Shown piece after piece: positions 47,431-56,244 of a stretch of 60,414 nt of DNA. Origin of the DNA: Curtobacterium luteum. GTDB taxonomy: Bacteria; Actinomycetota; Actinomycetes; Actinomycetales; Microbacteriaceae. The position numbers and the translations under genes are program-made. The stretch covers positions 1-60,414 of the forward strand of contig NZ_LDQC01000039.1 in NCBI RefSeq assembly GCF_001475545.1, given 5' to 3'. The notes below the pieces were generated by a model that was not told the origin of the DNA, did no database searches, and saw only the letters and a program-made list of their open reading frames with translations. Each line of letters opens with the position of its first letter. Position 1 is the first letter of the stretch.

Positions 47431-48719
47431 CAGCTGTTCGCCAGCAGGGTGTTCATCTTGGTCTGCGCCGTCTGGAGTGCCTTCTCCGGCGAGACCTGGC
47501 CCTTCATGGCGAGGGCGATCTGCTGGTCGAGGAAGTCGGTCATCGCGGAGTTCGCCTGGACCGGGTTGAGCACCTTGGCCTCCTTGAGGGCTTCGTTCGC
47601 GAGCACGCGGGCCTTGCCGTTCACGGTCCCGTCGTCCTTCGAGAAGTACGGGTCGGACTGCGACGACGTGGTCGACGGGAAGATGTTCACCAGGTGGGCG
47701 AAGGCCTCCTGGTTCTTCGCGTTCGTCATGTACTGCGCGAACGCCTCGGCGGTGGCGAGGTGCTTCGACTTGCTCGACACCGACAGGCCCTGCACGTACA
47801 GCGGCGGGGTGTCGAGCGCCGGGCTGACCGTGACGTTGCCCTTGAGCGACGGGTTGTTCTTGATCATGTCGGACAGGGCCGTGGCGCCGCCGGTGGTCCA
47901 GGCGACCTTCTGCTGCGTGAACAGCGTCGAGTTGCCGAGGTAGTCGCTGTTCAGCACGTTCGAGGGCATGTAGCCGTCCTGGTACGCCGTCTTGTAGCGG
48001 TCGATGAGGTCGGCGGCCTTCGACGAGTCGGCGAAGGTGAACTTCGTGCCGTCGCTGTTGAGGACCTTGACGCCGGCGAGCGTGAAGTCGCCGAGGCCGG
48101 GCTTGCGGCTCATCAGGTAGTCGTCGGGGCACTTCTCGTGCATCGTCTTCGCCTGCGTGAAGAGGTCGTCGGTGGTCTTCGGCGGGTTGTCCGCGTCGAG
48201 TCCGCACTTGTCGAACATCGACGTGTTCCAGTAGTCGACGTCGGTGTTGAGGTACCAGGGGTATCCGTACGTGCCGTCCATCCCCTTGTACTTGTACGAA
48301 TCGAGCGCGCCGGCGACGTAGGTGCTCGCGAGCTTGCTGTCGTCCTTCGACACGTCCTGCAGGAACCCGCGCTTGGCGAGGGGCAGGGCGATGTCCGGCG
48401 GCAGGTTGATGACGTCCGGCAGCGTGTTCGAGGACGCCTGGCTGAGCACCTTGTCCGCGTAGCCGTCGCCGGGCTGGTCCTGCAGCTTGACCTTCGCGTC
48501 CGGGTGCTCCTGCTCGAACCCCTTGATGACCCCGTCCAGGTAGTCCGTGTAGGTCGGCGTCAGCGCCCAGGTCTGGAGCGTGATGGTGCCGTCGATCTTC
48601 CCGCTGCTGCCGGTGGCCGCGCCGCCGCCGCTCGAGCAGCCGGTCAGGGCGAGTGCTGCCGCTGCAGCCGTGGCGAGCAGGGCGACGGCGCCGCCCCGCT
48701 TCCGTGTCGTGGTCCTCAT
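47430..48719 (-). CDS. Carbohydrate ABC transporter substrate-binding lipoprotein (family 1)
   Basis: 429 aa. Lipobox LALTGC (Cys28). Family features: VIKGFEQEHPDAKVKLQ near the N-terminus, DVINLPPDIALPLAKRGFLQDVS, PWYLNTDVDYWNTSMFDKCGLD, and TTGGATALSDMI. The start at 48719 has GGAG 9 nt upstream; an ATG 21 nt earlier is less likely. First gene of the glycan operon and divergent from the LacI gene. It would capture released oligosaccharide outside the cell. Confidence 0.94.
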   Translation of the reverse strand: MRTTTRKRGGAVALLATAAAAALALTGCSSGGGAATGSSGKIDGTITLQTWALTPTYTDYLDGVIKGFEQEHPDAKVKLQDQPGDGYADKVLSQASSNTLPDVINLPPDIALPLAKRGFLQDVSKDDSKLASTYVAGALDSYKYKGMDGTYGYPWYLNTDVDYWNTSMFDKCGLDADNPPKTTDDLFTQAKTMHEKCPDDYLMSRKPGLGDFTLAGVKVLNSDGTKFTFADSSKAADLIDRYKTAYQDGYMPSNVLNSDYLGNSTLFTQQKVAWTTGGATALSDMIKNNPSLKGNVTVSPALDTPPLYVQGLSVSSKSKHLATAEAFAQYMTNAKNQEAFAHLVNIFPSTTSSQSDPYFSKDDGTVNGKARVLANEALKEAKVLNPVQANSAMTDFLDQQIALAMKGQVSPEKALQTAQTKMNTLLANS

Positions 48720-48759
48720 GGGATGTGACTCCTTCGTCATCGTGCTGGCGTCGTGCTGC

Positions 48760-48772
48760 TCAAACGGTTCAG
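48760..48772. promoter_or_regulatory. Candidate LacI-family operator upstream of the binding-protein gene
   Basis: TCAAACGGTTCAG is a partial palindrome with a central CG, the layout of LacI/CcpA-family operators. It lies about 41 bp before the start of the binding-protein gene. Confidence 0.45.
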
Positions 48773-48811
48773 TTCCTGTCGCTGAACCAGCGCGTGGCAG
48801 CGACGATGCAC

Positions 48812-48829
48812 GACTAAAACGCTATAGTC
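48812..48829. promoter_or_regulatory. Candidate LacI-family operator overlapping the lacI-type promoter
   Basis: GACTAAAACGCTATAGTC has inverted ends (GACTA and TAGTC) and a central CG. It covers the -10 box TATAGT (48823-48828), so binding would repress the regulator itself. Confidence 0.5.
48823..48828 (+). promoter_or_regulatory. -10 box TATAGT for a leaderless start
   Basis: TATAGT ends 6 nt before the GTG at 48835; there is no Shine-Dalgarno. Confidence 0.6.
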
Positions 48830-48834
48830 AAGCC

Positions 48835-49872
48835 GTGGCCTCGAAACGCCGGACGACGATCGCCGACATCGCAGCGCGCGCCGGCGTCTCCATCAGCGCG
48901 GTCTCCTTCGCGCTCAACGACCGGCCGGGCGTCTCCCCCGAGACCCGGCTCCGGGTGCAGGAGATCGCCCGCGAACTCGACTGGCAGCCGCACACGGCGG
49001 CGCGGGCGCTCGGGGGCGCGAGGGCGGGGTCGATCGGCTTCGTGCTGAACCGTCCCGCTCGCACCCTCGGCACCGAGTCGTTCTTCGGCGACCTCATCTC
49101 CGGCATCCAGCTCGGACTCGCGGGCAGCCACGTCGGCATGAACCTCCTCGTCGCCCGTGACGCGGACGAGGAACTCGCGACCTACCGGGACTGGTGGCGC
49201 GGACACCGGGTGGACGGGGTGATCCTCATCGACCCGCGCCGCGACGACCCCCGTCTGGCGCTCCTGACCGAGCTCGGCATGCCCACCGTGGTCGTCGGTT
49301 CGCATCCCTCGCCGGCCGGGACCGCACCCACCGTCTGGATCGACGACTCGGACGCGACCGACACCGTCCTGCGGTACCTGCTCGCGCTCGGTCACCGACG
49401 GATCGCCCACGTCGCCGGACGTCCGGAGTACGAGCACACAGCGATGCGCATCGAACGGGTCCGGTCCTTCGCGGCGGCGGGAGACCTCGACGACGCGGTG
49501 TCCGTGCCGACCGACTACTCCGCCGAGGCCGGCGCCCGGGCCACCCGGGAGCTCCTGTCCCGCCGGGAGCGCCCGACCGCGATCGTCTACGACAACGACG
49601 TCCTCGCCGTCGCCGGGCTCGGGGTGGCGAGCGAGATGGGCGTCCGAGTCCCTGGCGACGTGTCGATCGTGTCGTTCGACGACTCCGCGATGGTCCGGCT
49701 CGTCCGCCCGGCGATCACCTCGCTCACCCGCGACACGGTCGAGCTCGGGCAGCGAGCCGCCACGTTGCTCCGGGCCCAGATCGACGCTCCGGAACCCCTG
49801 CCGTCCCTGCCGGGACCGGCCCTGACGCTCAGCGTGCGCGAGTCCACGGGAACCGTCCGAGACCCACGATGA
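48835..49872 (+). CDS. LacI family transcriptional regulator of the glycan locus
   Basis: 345 aa. N-terminal LacI helix-turn-helix (TTIADIAARAGVSISAVSFALNDRPGVS) and hinge helix (TAARALGGA), then the periplasmic-binding-protein-like effector domain with IVYDNDVLAVAGLG and VSIVSFDDSAM. GTG at 48835 chosen because the -10 box and the family N-terminus agree. Divergent from the importer operon with two candidate operators in the 115-bp gap. The inducer is probably a mannose-containing oligosaccharide (inference). Confidence 0.94.
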   Translation: MASKRRTTIADIAARAGVSISAVSFALNDRPGVSPETRLRVQEIARELDWQPHTAARALGGARAGSIGFVLNRPARTLGTESFFGDLISGIQLGLAGSHVGMNLLVARDADEELATYRDWWRGHRVDGVILIDPRRDDPRLALLTELGMPTVVVGSHPSPAGTAPTVWIDDSDATDTVLRYLLALGHRRIAHVAGRPEYEHTAMRIERVRSFAAAGDLDDAVSVPTDYSAEAGARATRELLSRRERPTAIVYDNDVLAVAGLGVASEMGVRVPGDVSIVSFDDSAMVRLVRPAITSLTRDTVELGQRAATLLRAQIDAPEPLPSLPGPALTLSVRESTGTVRDPR

Positions 49873-49961
49873 CGCCTACCGGAGTCCGCACAACGCACTG
49901 CATTGACATGTGCGGACATCCCGAGGATCGTTTACGCCACACCGGTACTGCAAGTAACTCG

Positions 49962-49982
49962 ATGATCGAGACTTTCGATCAT
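49962..49982. promoter_or_regulatory. 8+8 bp inverted repeat upstream of a 50-aa gene
   Basis: ATGATCGA and TCGATCAT form a perfect inverted repeat with a 5-nt spacer, 27 bp before the start codon. A -35-like TTGACA lies at 49903-49908. The region is less GC-rich than its surroundings. Operator or mRNA hairpin. Confidence 0.5.
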
Positions 49983-50009
49983 GCGAACAACGTACTGGAA
50001 GGAGGCACC

Positions 50010-50162
50010 ATGAAGAAGAGTGAGGTGCCGTCCTGGGTCGCGCACGTGCTCACCCCGCCCGAGGTCATCTCGGCGTACGTCGAACGGCGGGTCAACGACC
50101 CGTCGCTGCTGTCGGGTGAGTCGTCCGAGCCCACGTACGCGGACTTCCTCCGCGACGAGTAG
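50010..50162 (+). CDS. Orphan 50-aa protein with a strong ribosome binding site
   Basis: Not recognised. 50 aa (begins MKKSEVPSWVAHVLTPPEV), soluble, no Cys, acidic C-terminus (ADFLRDE). GGAAGGAGG lies 5 nt before the ATG, one of the strongest ribosome binding sites in the window. Its own promoter-like region with an inverted repeat lies upstream and a hairpin downstream. This layout argues for a real, well expressed gene. No modification or immunity genes are adjacent, so a RiPP precursor is not supported. Confidence 0.7.
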   Translation: MKKSEVPSWVAHVLTPPEVISAYVERRVNDPSLLSGESSEPTYADFLRDE

Positions 50163-50180
50163 ACGGGTCGTGTCCGAACT

Positions 50181-50228
50181 GGAGGCCCCGCTCGCGTTCC
50201 GTCCGTGCGGAACGTGGTGTGGGCCTCC
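50181..50228 (+). terminator. Hairpin after the 50-aa gene
   Basis: GGAGGCCC (50181-50188) pairs with GGGCCTCC (50221-50228), with an inner GTTCCG/CGGAAC stem. Its flanks (GAACTGGAGGC) resemble the dispersed element. Confidence 0.65.
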
Positions 50229-50246
50229 GGTCCGAGTCCGGGCCCC

Positions 50247-50302
50247 GTGTCCGGCTGTGTCCTGCACCGTCACGGTGTCCGGCTGTGTCCTGCACCGTCA
50301 CG
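50247..50302. repeat. 28-bp direct tandem duplication at the end of the EamA gene
   Basis: Two exact back-to-back 28-bp copies (beginning GTGTCCGGCTGTGTCCTG). The second copy contains the EamA stop codon; the first lies just beyond it. Confidence 0.85.
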
Positions 50303-51143
50303 CGCGCCTGCGGCGCGCGGAGAGCGTGACGCCCACGCTCGCGGCGGTCACGCACGCGAGCGCCGCGACCTCCTGTGCCGACAGCCCCTCGGCGAGGACG
50401 ACCAGACCGGCCAGGGCCGCGATCGCCGGGCCGGTGCTCTGCAACACCCCGAACACCCTCGTCGGCATCCGCCGGAGCGCGAGCATCTCGAGGGCGTAGG
50501 GCAGCACGCTCGACAGCACCGCAACGGCGCCGAACACGAGCAACAGCGACGGATCCGCCGAAACTCCGCGCACGGCCTCCCGCACACCGAAGGGCAGCGC
50601 GACGAGCATCGCGACGAGCATCGACACCGCGAGACCGTCGACGCCCGGGATCGCCTGTCCGACGTGCCGGTTCATCACGATGTAGCCCGCCCAGCAGCCC
50701 GCCGCGAGGACCGCGAACACGATGCCGGACACCGATGTCACGGCGGACGGCCCGACACCGAGCAGCACGACCCCGACGAGCGCCAGCGCCGCCCAGAGTG
50801 CGTCCCGCCAGCGTCGGGTGTGCACGAGCGAGAGGGTGAGCGGCCCGAGGAACTCGATCGTGACGGCGACCCCGATCGGGATGCTCGCGAAGGCGATGTA
50901 GATGAACACGTTCATCCCGCCGAGCGCCACGCCGAGCGCCACTGCTCCGGTCCACTGCGCCCGTGTCCAGTGGCGCACCCGGGGTCGCACGACGAGCGCG
51001 AGGACGACGGCACCGATCACCAGCCGGAGGGTGGCGGCTCCGACCGATCCGACCTCGTCGAAGCGGGTCTTCGCGATCGCCGCCCCGAGCTGGACCGAGA
51101 CGATCGCCGCGAGGGCGAGGAGCGGGGCGGGGACGCGCGTCAC
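50298..51143 (-). CDS. EamA/RhtA family transporter
   Basis: 281 aa, ten hydrophobic helices in two EamA repeats, close in style to RhtA-type amino-acid/metabolite exporters (GVAVTIEFLGPLTLSLVHTRR in the first repeat, FGVLQSTGPAIAALAGLVVLAEGLS in the second). GTG start, 11 bp after the response-regulator stop, so it may be cotranscribed with the two-component pair. Substrate unknown. Confidence 0.9.
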   Translation of the reverse strand: MTRVPAPLLALAAIVSVQLGAAIAKTRFDEVGSVGAATLRLVIGAVVLALVVRPRVRHWTRAQWTGAVALGVALGGMNVFIYIAFASIPIGVAVTIEFLGPLTLSLVHTRRWRDALWAALALVGVVLLGVGPSAVTSVSGIVFAVLAAGCWAGYIVMNRHVGQAIPGVDGLAVSMLVAMLVALPFGVREAVRGVSADPSLLLVFGAVAVLSSVLPYALEMLALRRMPTRVFGVLQSTGPAIAALAGLVVLAEGLSAQEVAALACVTAASVGVTLSARRRRA

Positions 51144-51154
51144 GGAGGTCGCGC

Positions 51155-51817
51155 TCAGCCGAGGTAGGCGAGCACGGCGAGGACACGGCGGTGGTCCTCC
51201 CCCGTGTCCTCGAGGGCGAGCTTGCCGAAGATGCTCGACACGTGCTTCTCGACGGCGCCGGTGCCGATGACGAGCGCGCGGGCGATGGCGGCGTTCGTTC
51301 GGCCCTCGGCCATGAGCCCGAGCACGTCCCGTTCCCGCGGGGTGAGCGCTGCGAGCGGGTCACGACGTCGACCCATGAGCTGCGTCACGACCTCTGGATC
51401 GAGGACGGTCCCGCCCGCCGCGATGCGTCGGACCGCGTCGTCGATCTCCTCGAGCCGGGTCACCCGGTCCTTGAGGAGGTAGCCGATCCCGGTCGCACCC
51501 GCGGCGAGGACGTCCTCGGCGTAGGTGGCTTCGACGTACTGGGACAGCAGGAGGACACCGGTGCGCGGGCTCACCCGTCGGGTCTCGACCGCTGCCCGGA
51601 CCCCCTCGTCCGTGTACGTCGGCGGCATCCGGACGTCCATCACCACCACGTCGGGGGCGTCGTGCGGCAGGGTCGCGAGGAAGGACTGCGCGTCGGCGTG
51701 CTGTCCGACGACGTCGATGCCGGCCTCGTCGAGCACGCGGGCCAGGCCCTCGCGGAGGAGCACGGCGTCGTCGACGACGACGGCCCGGATGCGTGCTGCA
51801 CCCGGGCCGTCGCTCAT
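51155..51817 (-). CDS. NarL/LuxR-type response regulator
   Basis: 220 aa. Receiver domain with phospho-acceptor Asp61 (VVVMDVRMPP), acidic pocket VVVDDAVLLREG and Lys in YLLKDR; C-terminal LuxR helix-turn-helix (LTPRERDVLGLMAEGRTNAAIARAL). It lies 18 bp after the kinase gene. A -10 box TAGGAT (51825-51830) ends 7 nt before its ATG, so it may also be transcribed on its own as a leaderless message. Confidence 0.95.
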   Translation of the reverse strand: MSDGPGAARIRAVVVDDAVLLREGLARVLDEAGIDVVGQHADAQSFLATLPHDAPDVVVMDVRMPPTYTDEGVRAAVETRRVSPRTGVLLLSQYVEATYAEDVLAAGATGIGYLLKDRVTRLEEIDDAVRRIAAGGTVLDPEVVTQLMGRRRDPLAALTPRERDVLGLMAEGRTNAAIARALVIGTGAVEKHVSSIFGKLALEDTGEDHRRVLAVLAYLG

Positions 51818-51824
51818 GCCGACG

Positions 51825-51830
51825 ATCCTA
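51825..51830 (-). promoter_or_regulatory. -10 box TAGGAT for a leaderless response-regulator message
   Basis: Minus-strand TAGGAT ends 7 nt before the ATG at 51817, within the last bases around the kinase stop. Confidence 0.5.
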
Positions 51831-51835
51831 CCGAC

Positions 51836-53353
51836 CTACCGGTGCTGGACCGGCACCCCGTTCAGCGCACCGAGCGGGATGCGGGCGGTCGCCTCGGTCG
51901 GACCGCCCTCCGGGCTGGACACGGTGAGCTCGCCGTCGAGGGCGCGCATCCGGCCCATCAGCCCCTCGATGCCGTGGCCCTCCGCCGGACGGGCACCGCC
52001 GCGGCCGTCGTCGGTGACGCTGACCGTGAGGTACCAGACCCCGGACGCGTCGACCACGAGACCGAGGTACACCGCGGCCGTGGAGGCTCCGGCGTGCTTC
52101 GTCGTGTTCGTGAGCAGCTCGCTCACGGTGAAGTACACGTTGCGCTGGATCTCGGTCGCGAGCTCGAGCCCGTCGGGCAGGCGGACCTCGAGCGCGACGG
52201 GGATCGGCGTCCGGGCGACGAGGGCCTCGAGGGCGGCGACGAGCCCGCGGTCGAGGAGGATCGGTGGCGCGAACCCTCGGGACAGGGCACGCAGCTCGTC
52301 GAGGGCGTCCTGCGCGTGCGTGGAGGCCTCGCCGATGAGCTGTCGGGCCTTCGCGGGGTCCTTGTCGATCGCGCGCTCGGCGGCGGAGAGGTCCATCCGG
52401 AGCCGGACGAGGCGCTGCTGCGGGCCGTCGTGGAGGTCGCGCTCGATCTGGCGGAGTGCCTGCCCCTCGGCGGTCACGGCGCCGGCACGCGACGCCTGGA
52501 GCCCCGCGACGCGTCGCTCGAGGACCTCGGCACGGAATCCGCCGAGGAGACCGGAGTCGATCCACCAGTGCGCGAGCACGGAGCCACGCGACCACAGCGG
52601 GAACAGCGCGACCGAGGCAGCCATGGAGAGCAGGCCGAGGAACCCGAGCGTGACGACCGAACCACCACCGAAGCCGAAGCCCAAGTCGTACCCGTTGGAG
52701 ACGCGGCCCAGGACAGCCACACCGGCGACGACGATCGGCCAGGTGAAGCCCGCGATGAGGAGAGCACCGACGCCAACGGTGACGAGCGCGGCGATCGGGT
52801 ACACGACGGCCGCGTGCAGCAGGTACAGCCAGTAGTGCGGGTTGGCGACCGCGGAGCCGGTGCGGGTCCACCAGTTCTGCTGCCAGCGGGGCGTCCAGTC
52901 GACCGGGCGGATGGGACGCCGGTCCGCCCAGCCGATCCGGAGCTTCTCGAACTGCCCGAGCCACCGCGCGATGAACAGCGCGACGAAGAACATGAGCAGG
53001 ACGAACGGGTTGAAGAGGTCTCGGAAGCCGCCGCCGAACACCGCCGCGGGGAACGCCGCGTACAGCGTGCAGAGCAGCACCGCGGTGAGGGCCATGTAGC
53101 CGAAGTCGCGCGGTAGGCGACGCCAGGCCTCGCGGTAGAAGGCGCCGGCGGTCATCCCGGAGCCGGTGCCCCCGATGCCTGCGCTCCCCGCTCCCGGACC
53201 ACCGGTCACGGGCGGCTGCTGGGACGGCGGCGGAGTGCCCTGCCAGCCGGGTGGCGGGGTCGGCTGCTCGGGCATGGGTCGTGTGGCTCCTGTCGGCAGC
53301 GAGTCGTCGAGCGGGACGGTCTCGGCCTGGTCGAGGCGGGCGGTGTCGGTCAT
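51836..53353 (-). CDS. NarL-type sensor histidine kinase
   Basis: 505 aa membrane kinase. Pro/Gly-rich cytoplasmic N-terminus (1-75), about five to six membrane helices (80-270), then the HisKA_3 box with His308 in IERDLHDGPQQRLV and a HATPase with TVSELLTNTTKHA, DDGRGGA and GHGIEGLMGRM. No separate extracellular sensor domain, so it probably senses membrane state, like LiaS/DesK. Partner of the downstream response regulator. Confidence 0.93.
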   Translation of the reverse strand: MTDTARLDQAETVPLDDSLPTGATRPMPEQPTPPPGWQGTPPPSQQPPVTGGPGAGSAGIGGTGSGMTAGAFYREAWRRLPRDFGYMALTAVLLCTLYAAFPAAVFGGGFRDLFNPFVLLMFFVALFIARWLGQFEKLRIGWADRRPIRPVDWTPRWQQNWWTRTGSAVANPHYWLYLLHAAVVYPIAALVTVGVGALLIAGFTWPIVVAGVAVLGRVSNGYDLGFGFGGGSVVTLGFLGLLSMAASVALFPLWSRGSVLAHWWIDSGLLGGFRAEVLERRVAGLQASRAGAVTAEGQALRQIERDLHDGPQQRLVRLRMDLSAAERAIDKDPAKARQLIGEASTHAQDALDELRALSRGFAPPILLDRGLVAALEALVARTPIPVALEVRLPDGLELATEIQRNVYFTVSELLTNTTKHAGASTAAVYLGLVVDASGVWYLTVSVTDDGRGGARPAEGHGIEGLMGRMRALDGELTVSSPEGGPTEATARIPLGALNGVPVQHR

Positions 53354-53436
53354 GACACCAAGCCTCGCGTCGAGGCCGTCATCGTCCCATCCTGCCGTCT
53401 CCCGGAGTCGGGGTGGGGTTATCCCCCGCCCGGGCG

Positions 53437-53442
53437 TACGCT
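53437..53442 (+). promoter_or_regulatory. -10 box TACGCT for a leaderless start
   Basis: TACGCT ends 6 nt before the ATG at 53449; no ribosome binding site. Confidence 0.5.
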
Positions 53443-53448
53443 GCGGTC

Positions 53449-54024
53449 ATGCACAGGAGCACGGGGGAACGCTGGATCGCACTCGCTGCCGTGGTCGCGG
53501 CCCTCGCTCCGGCGGTCCGGGGTGCGCTGGAGGCGACGATCGTCTTCGTCCCGCAGACCTGGCTCGTCGCCGGCTCGGTCCTCGGAGCCCTCGGTGCCGT
53601 GGTGGTCCTCGTGGCGGCCTGGCGGACCCGTGCTCGGGCGACGGTGACCTTCGCGCTCGCCACGCTCCTGTACGCCCTGTCGTGGCCGGTGCCCGGGACC
53701 GTCGGGTCGTTCGCGGCGCTCATCGCGATCGTGCTGCTGCTGGCGTTCGGCGTCCAGGTGGTCCGCGGTTCGTCGGGCTTCCGACGGGTCCTCGGTTGGG
53801 TCGTCGCGATCGGCGGGGGGCTCCTGGTCCTGTCGCACTTCGCGCTGAGCTGGTTCGCTCCGCTCGCAGCGGTGTCGCAGGCGGCGCTGAACCTCATCGT
53901 GCTGGCACCCGGTGTCGTGCAGGCCGTCGCGTACGCGGCCGCGGCGGTGCTCTTCCTGCCGCCACTGCTGCGTCCGGTACGGGACGGCGCCCGTGCACTC
54001 TGGTCGGCCGCCGAGGTCCGCTGA
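53449..54024 (+). CDS. Polytopic membrane protein of unknown function (191 aa)
   Basis: Not recognised. Six hydrophobic segments fill the protein (for example WIALAAVVAALAPAVRG, LVAGSVLGALGAVVVLVAAW and LIAIVLLLAFGVQVV). Short basic ends. The start at 53449 follows a -10 box, predicting a leaderless message. It is divergent from the histidine kinase gene, so it could be linked to that system, but nothing proves it. Confidence 0.7.
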   Translation: MHRSTGERWIALAAVVAALAPAVRGALEATIVFVPQTWLVAGSVLGALGAVVVLVAAWRTRARATVTFALATLLYALSWPVPGTVGSFAALIAIVLLLAFGVQVVRGSSGFRRVLGWVVAIGGGLLVLSHFALSWFAPLAAVSQAALNLIVLAPGVVQAVAYAAAAVLFLPPLLRPVRDGARALWSAAEVR

Positions 54025-54072
54025 CCGCTGCCCCGCCGGTCGCTCGCGCGAGCTCGCCCGAGCGCCACGCCC

Positions 54073-55476
54073 CTAGGCGAGGGCAGCGGCGGTCTCCGGG
54101 GACTCCTCGGGGAGCGACCACGCCGACTCGGTCATGCCGCCGCCGCCCCGGATCGAGCGGACGGAGCCGTCGGGCGCTCGGTCGTAGGTCACGTCCTCGT
54201 CGATCGAGCCGAAACGCGGACCGGCCGTCATCCGCAGGGTGTCGGCATCGACGACTTCGAGTCGGGTGACGCCCTCGAGCGGTGCGGGCGCCGTCGGGTC
54301 GATCGCGAGCAGACGCTCCCCGACCCGGGCGATGTCCGTGATGCCCCACGGGTTCGCGAACCGACCGGTGTACGGCTGCGGGTCGACGCCCCTCGGGATG
54401 GGCGTCCCCGGTGCCGAGGCGTCCGCCGCCGCGTCGAGCAGGGCGATCACCGCGTTCGCGATGAGGGTCGCCGGGCCGGCCGCGGCGCTCGTGAGGACCG
54501 AGACGACGAGCCCGGACTCCGGGTCGAACCACGATTGCGTGATGTGTCCGGGGAACCCACCCGAGTGCCCGCGGACGGCCCGACCACCCTGGACGTCGGT
54601 GATGAAGCCGGCACCGTACCCCCGGGTGCCCTCGGTGTCGGTCGGGCTCCACGCCACGCGCTGGGCGAGGCGCTTGGAGTGGTCCGTGAGCAGGTCCCCC
54701 TGGCCGAGGACGTGCGCGGAGAAGTACCGGACGAGATCGGACGCGGTGCCGTGGAACCCCGTCGCAGCTGCCATCGCCCGGGTGTCGACGTGCGCGAGGC
54801 GGTGTCGGCTGCGGCTGTCGTGCAGGCCCGAGTAGCCGACGACGAACTCGTCGGCGCGGGTCGGGTCCCAGTCCGGTCCGGTGCCGGTCAACCCGAGCGG
54901 CTCGATGATCGAGCTCCGGACGAACTCGCCGTACGACTGCCCGCTCGCTGCCTGGACGACGAGCCCGAGCAGCGCGTAGCCGAGGTTCGAGTAGCCGAAC
55001 GACGACCCAGCCGGCGACTTCTGCCCGCGGTCGAGCACCAGGGCGAGCAGCTCGTCCTCGTCCGGGAACGGGCGGAGCTGCGACCAGTGGTCGCCGTCGT
55101 GCCCGTCCCGGATGACGCCGGCACCCATCTCCATGAGCTCCCGGATCGTCGCGTCGGCGATCGGCGATCCGCCCTCCACCAGCGCGGGGACGTACTGCCC
55201 GACCGGGTCGTCGAGCCGGATCCCCCCGCGCTCGGCGAGCTGCAGGAGTGCGGTGGCGGTGAACGTCTTCGAGTGCGACGCGATCCGGAAGATGCTCGTC
55301 GTGGTCAGCGGTCGACGGGCCTCGACGTCCGCCCAGCCCCACGCCTCCGAGAACAGTTCCTCGCCGCGGAACCCGATCGCGACCTGCACGCCGGGCACCC
55401 GGAGTTGCCACACCTTGTACGACACCCACTCGCGGATGTACGGCAGGACGGTCTCGTACGCGGCGCGGTTCGTCAT
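54073..55476 (-). CDS. Serine hydrolase, beta-lactamase / class C penicillin-binding fold
   Basis: 467 aa. Catalytic Ser67 and Lys70 in FRIASHSKTF, the Tyr motif GYSNLGYAL, and the third motif GHSGGFPGH in place of KTG. No signal peptide is visible, so it is likely cytoplasmic or non-classically located, as for EstB-type esterases and D-aminopeptidases. The C-terminal 130 residues form an extra lipocalin-like domain. A GTGGAG precedes the ATG at 55476. Antibiotic resistance is not implied. Divergent from the PaiB-like gene by 33 bp. Confidence 0.88.
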   Translation of the reverse strand: MTNRAAYETVLPYIREWVSYKVWQLRVPGVQVAIGFRGEELFSEAWGWADVEARRPLTTTSIFRIASHSKTFTATALLQLAERGGIRLDDPVGQYVPALVEGGSPIADATIRELMEMGAGVIRDGHDGDHWSQLRPFPDEDELLALVLDRGQKSPAGSSFGYSNLGYALLGLVVQAASGQSYGEFVRSSIIEPLGLTGTGPDWDPTRADEFVVGYSGLHDSRSRHRLAHVDTRAMAAATGFHGTASDLVRYFSAHVLGQGDLLTDHSKRLAQRVAWSPTDTEGTRGYGAGFITDVQGGRAVRGHSGGFPGHITQSWFDPESGLVVSVLTSAAAGPATLIANAVIALLDAAADASAPGTPIPRGVDPQPYTGRFANPWGITDIARVGERLLAIDPTAPAPLEGVTRLEVVDADTLRMTAGPRFGSIDEDVTYDRAPDGSVRSIRGGGGMTESAWSLPEESPETAAALA

Positions 55477-55509
55477 GTGCTCCACCCTGGCATGTGCCAC
55501 GCTCGACCC

Positions 55510-56240
<731 letters not shown>

Positions 56241-56244
<4 letters not shown>

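Noticed and set aside
50010-50162. RiPP or lasso peptide precursor
   Set aside because: No leader-core pattern and no maturation, protease or immunity genes nearby.
54073-55476. Antibiotic-resistance beta-lactamase
   Set aside because: The fold is shared with esterases and peptidases; there is no signal peptide and the third motif is HSGG, so resistance cannot be claimed.
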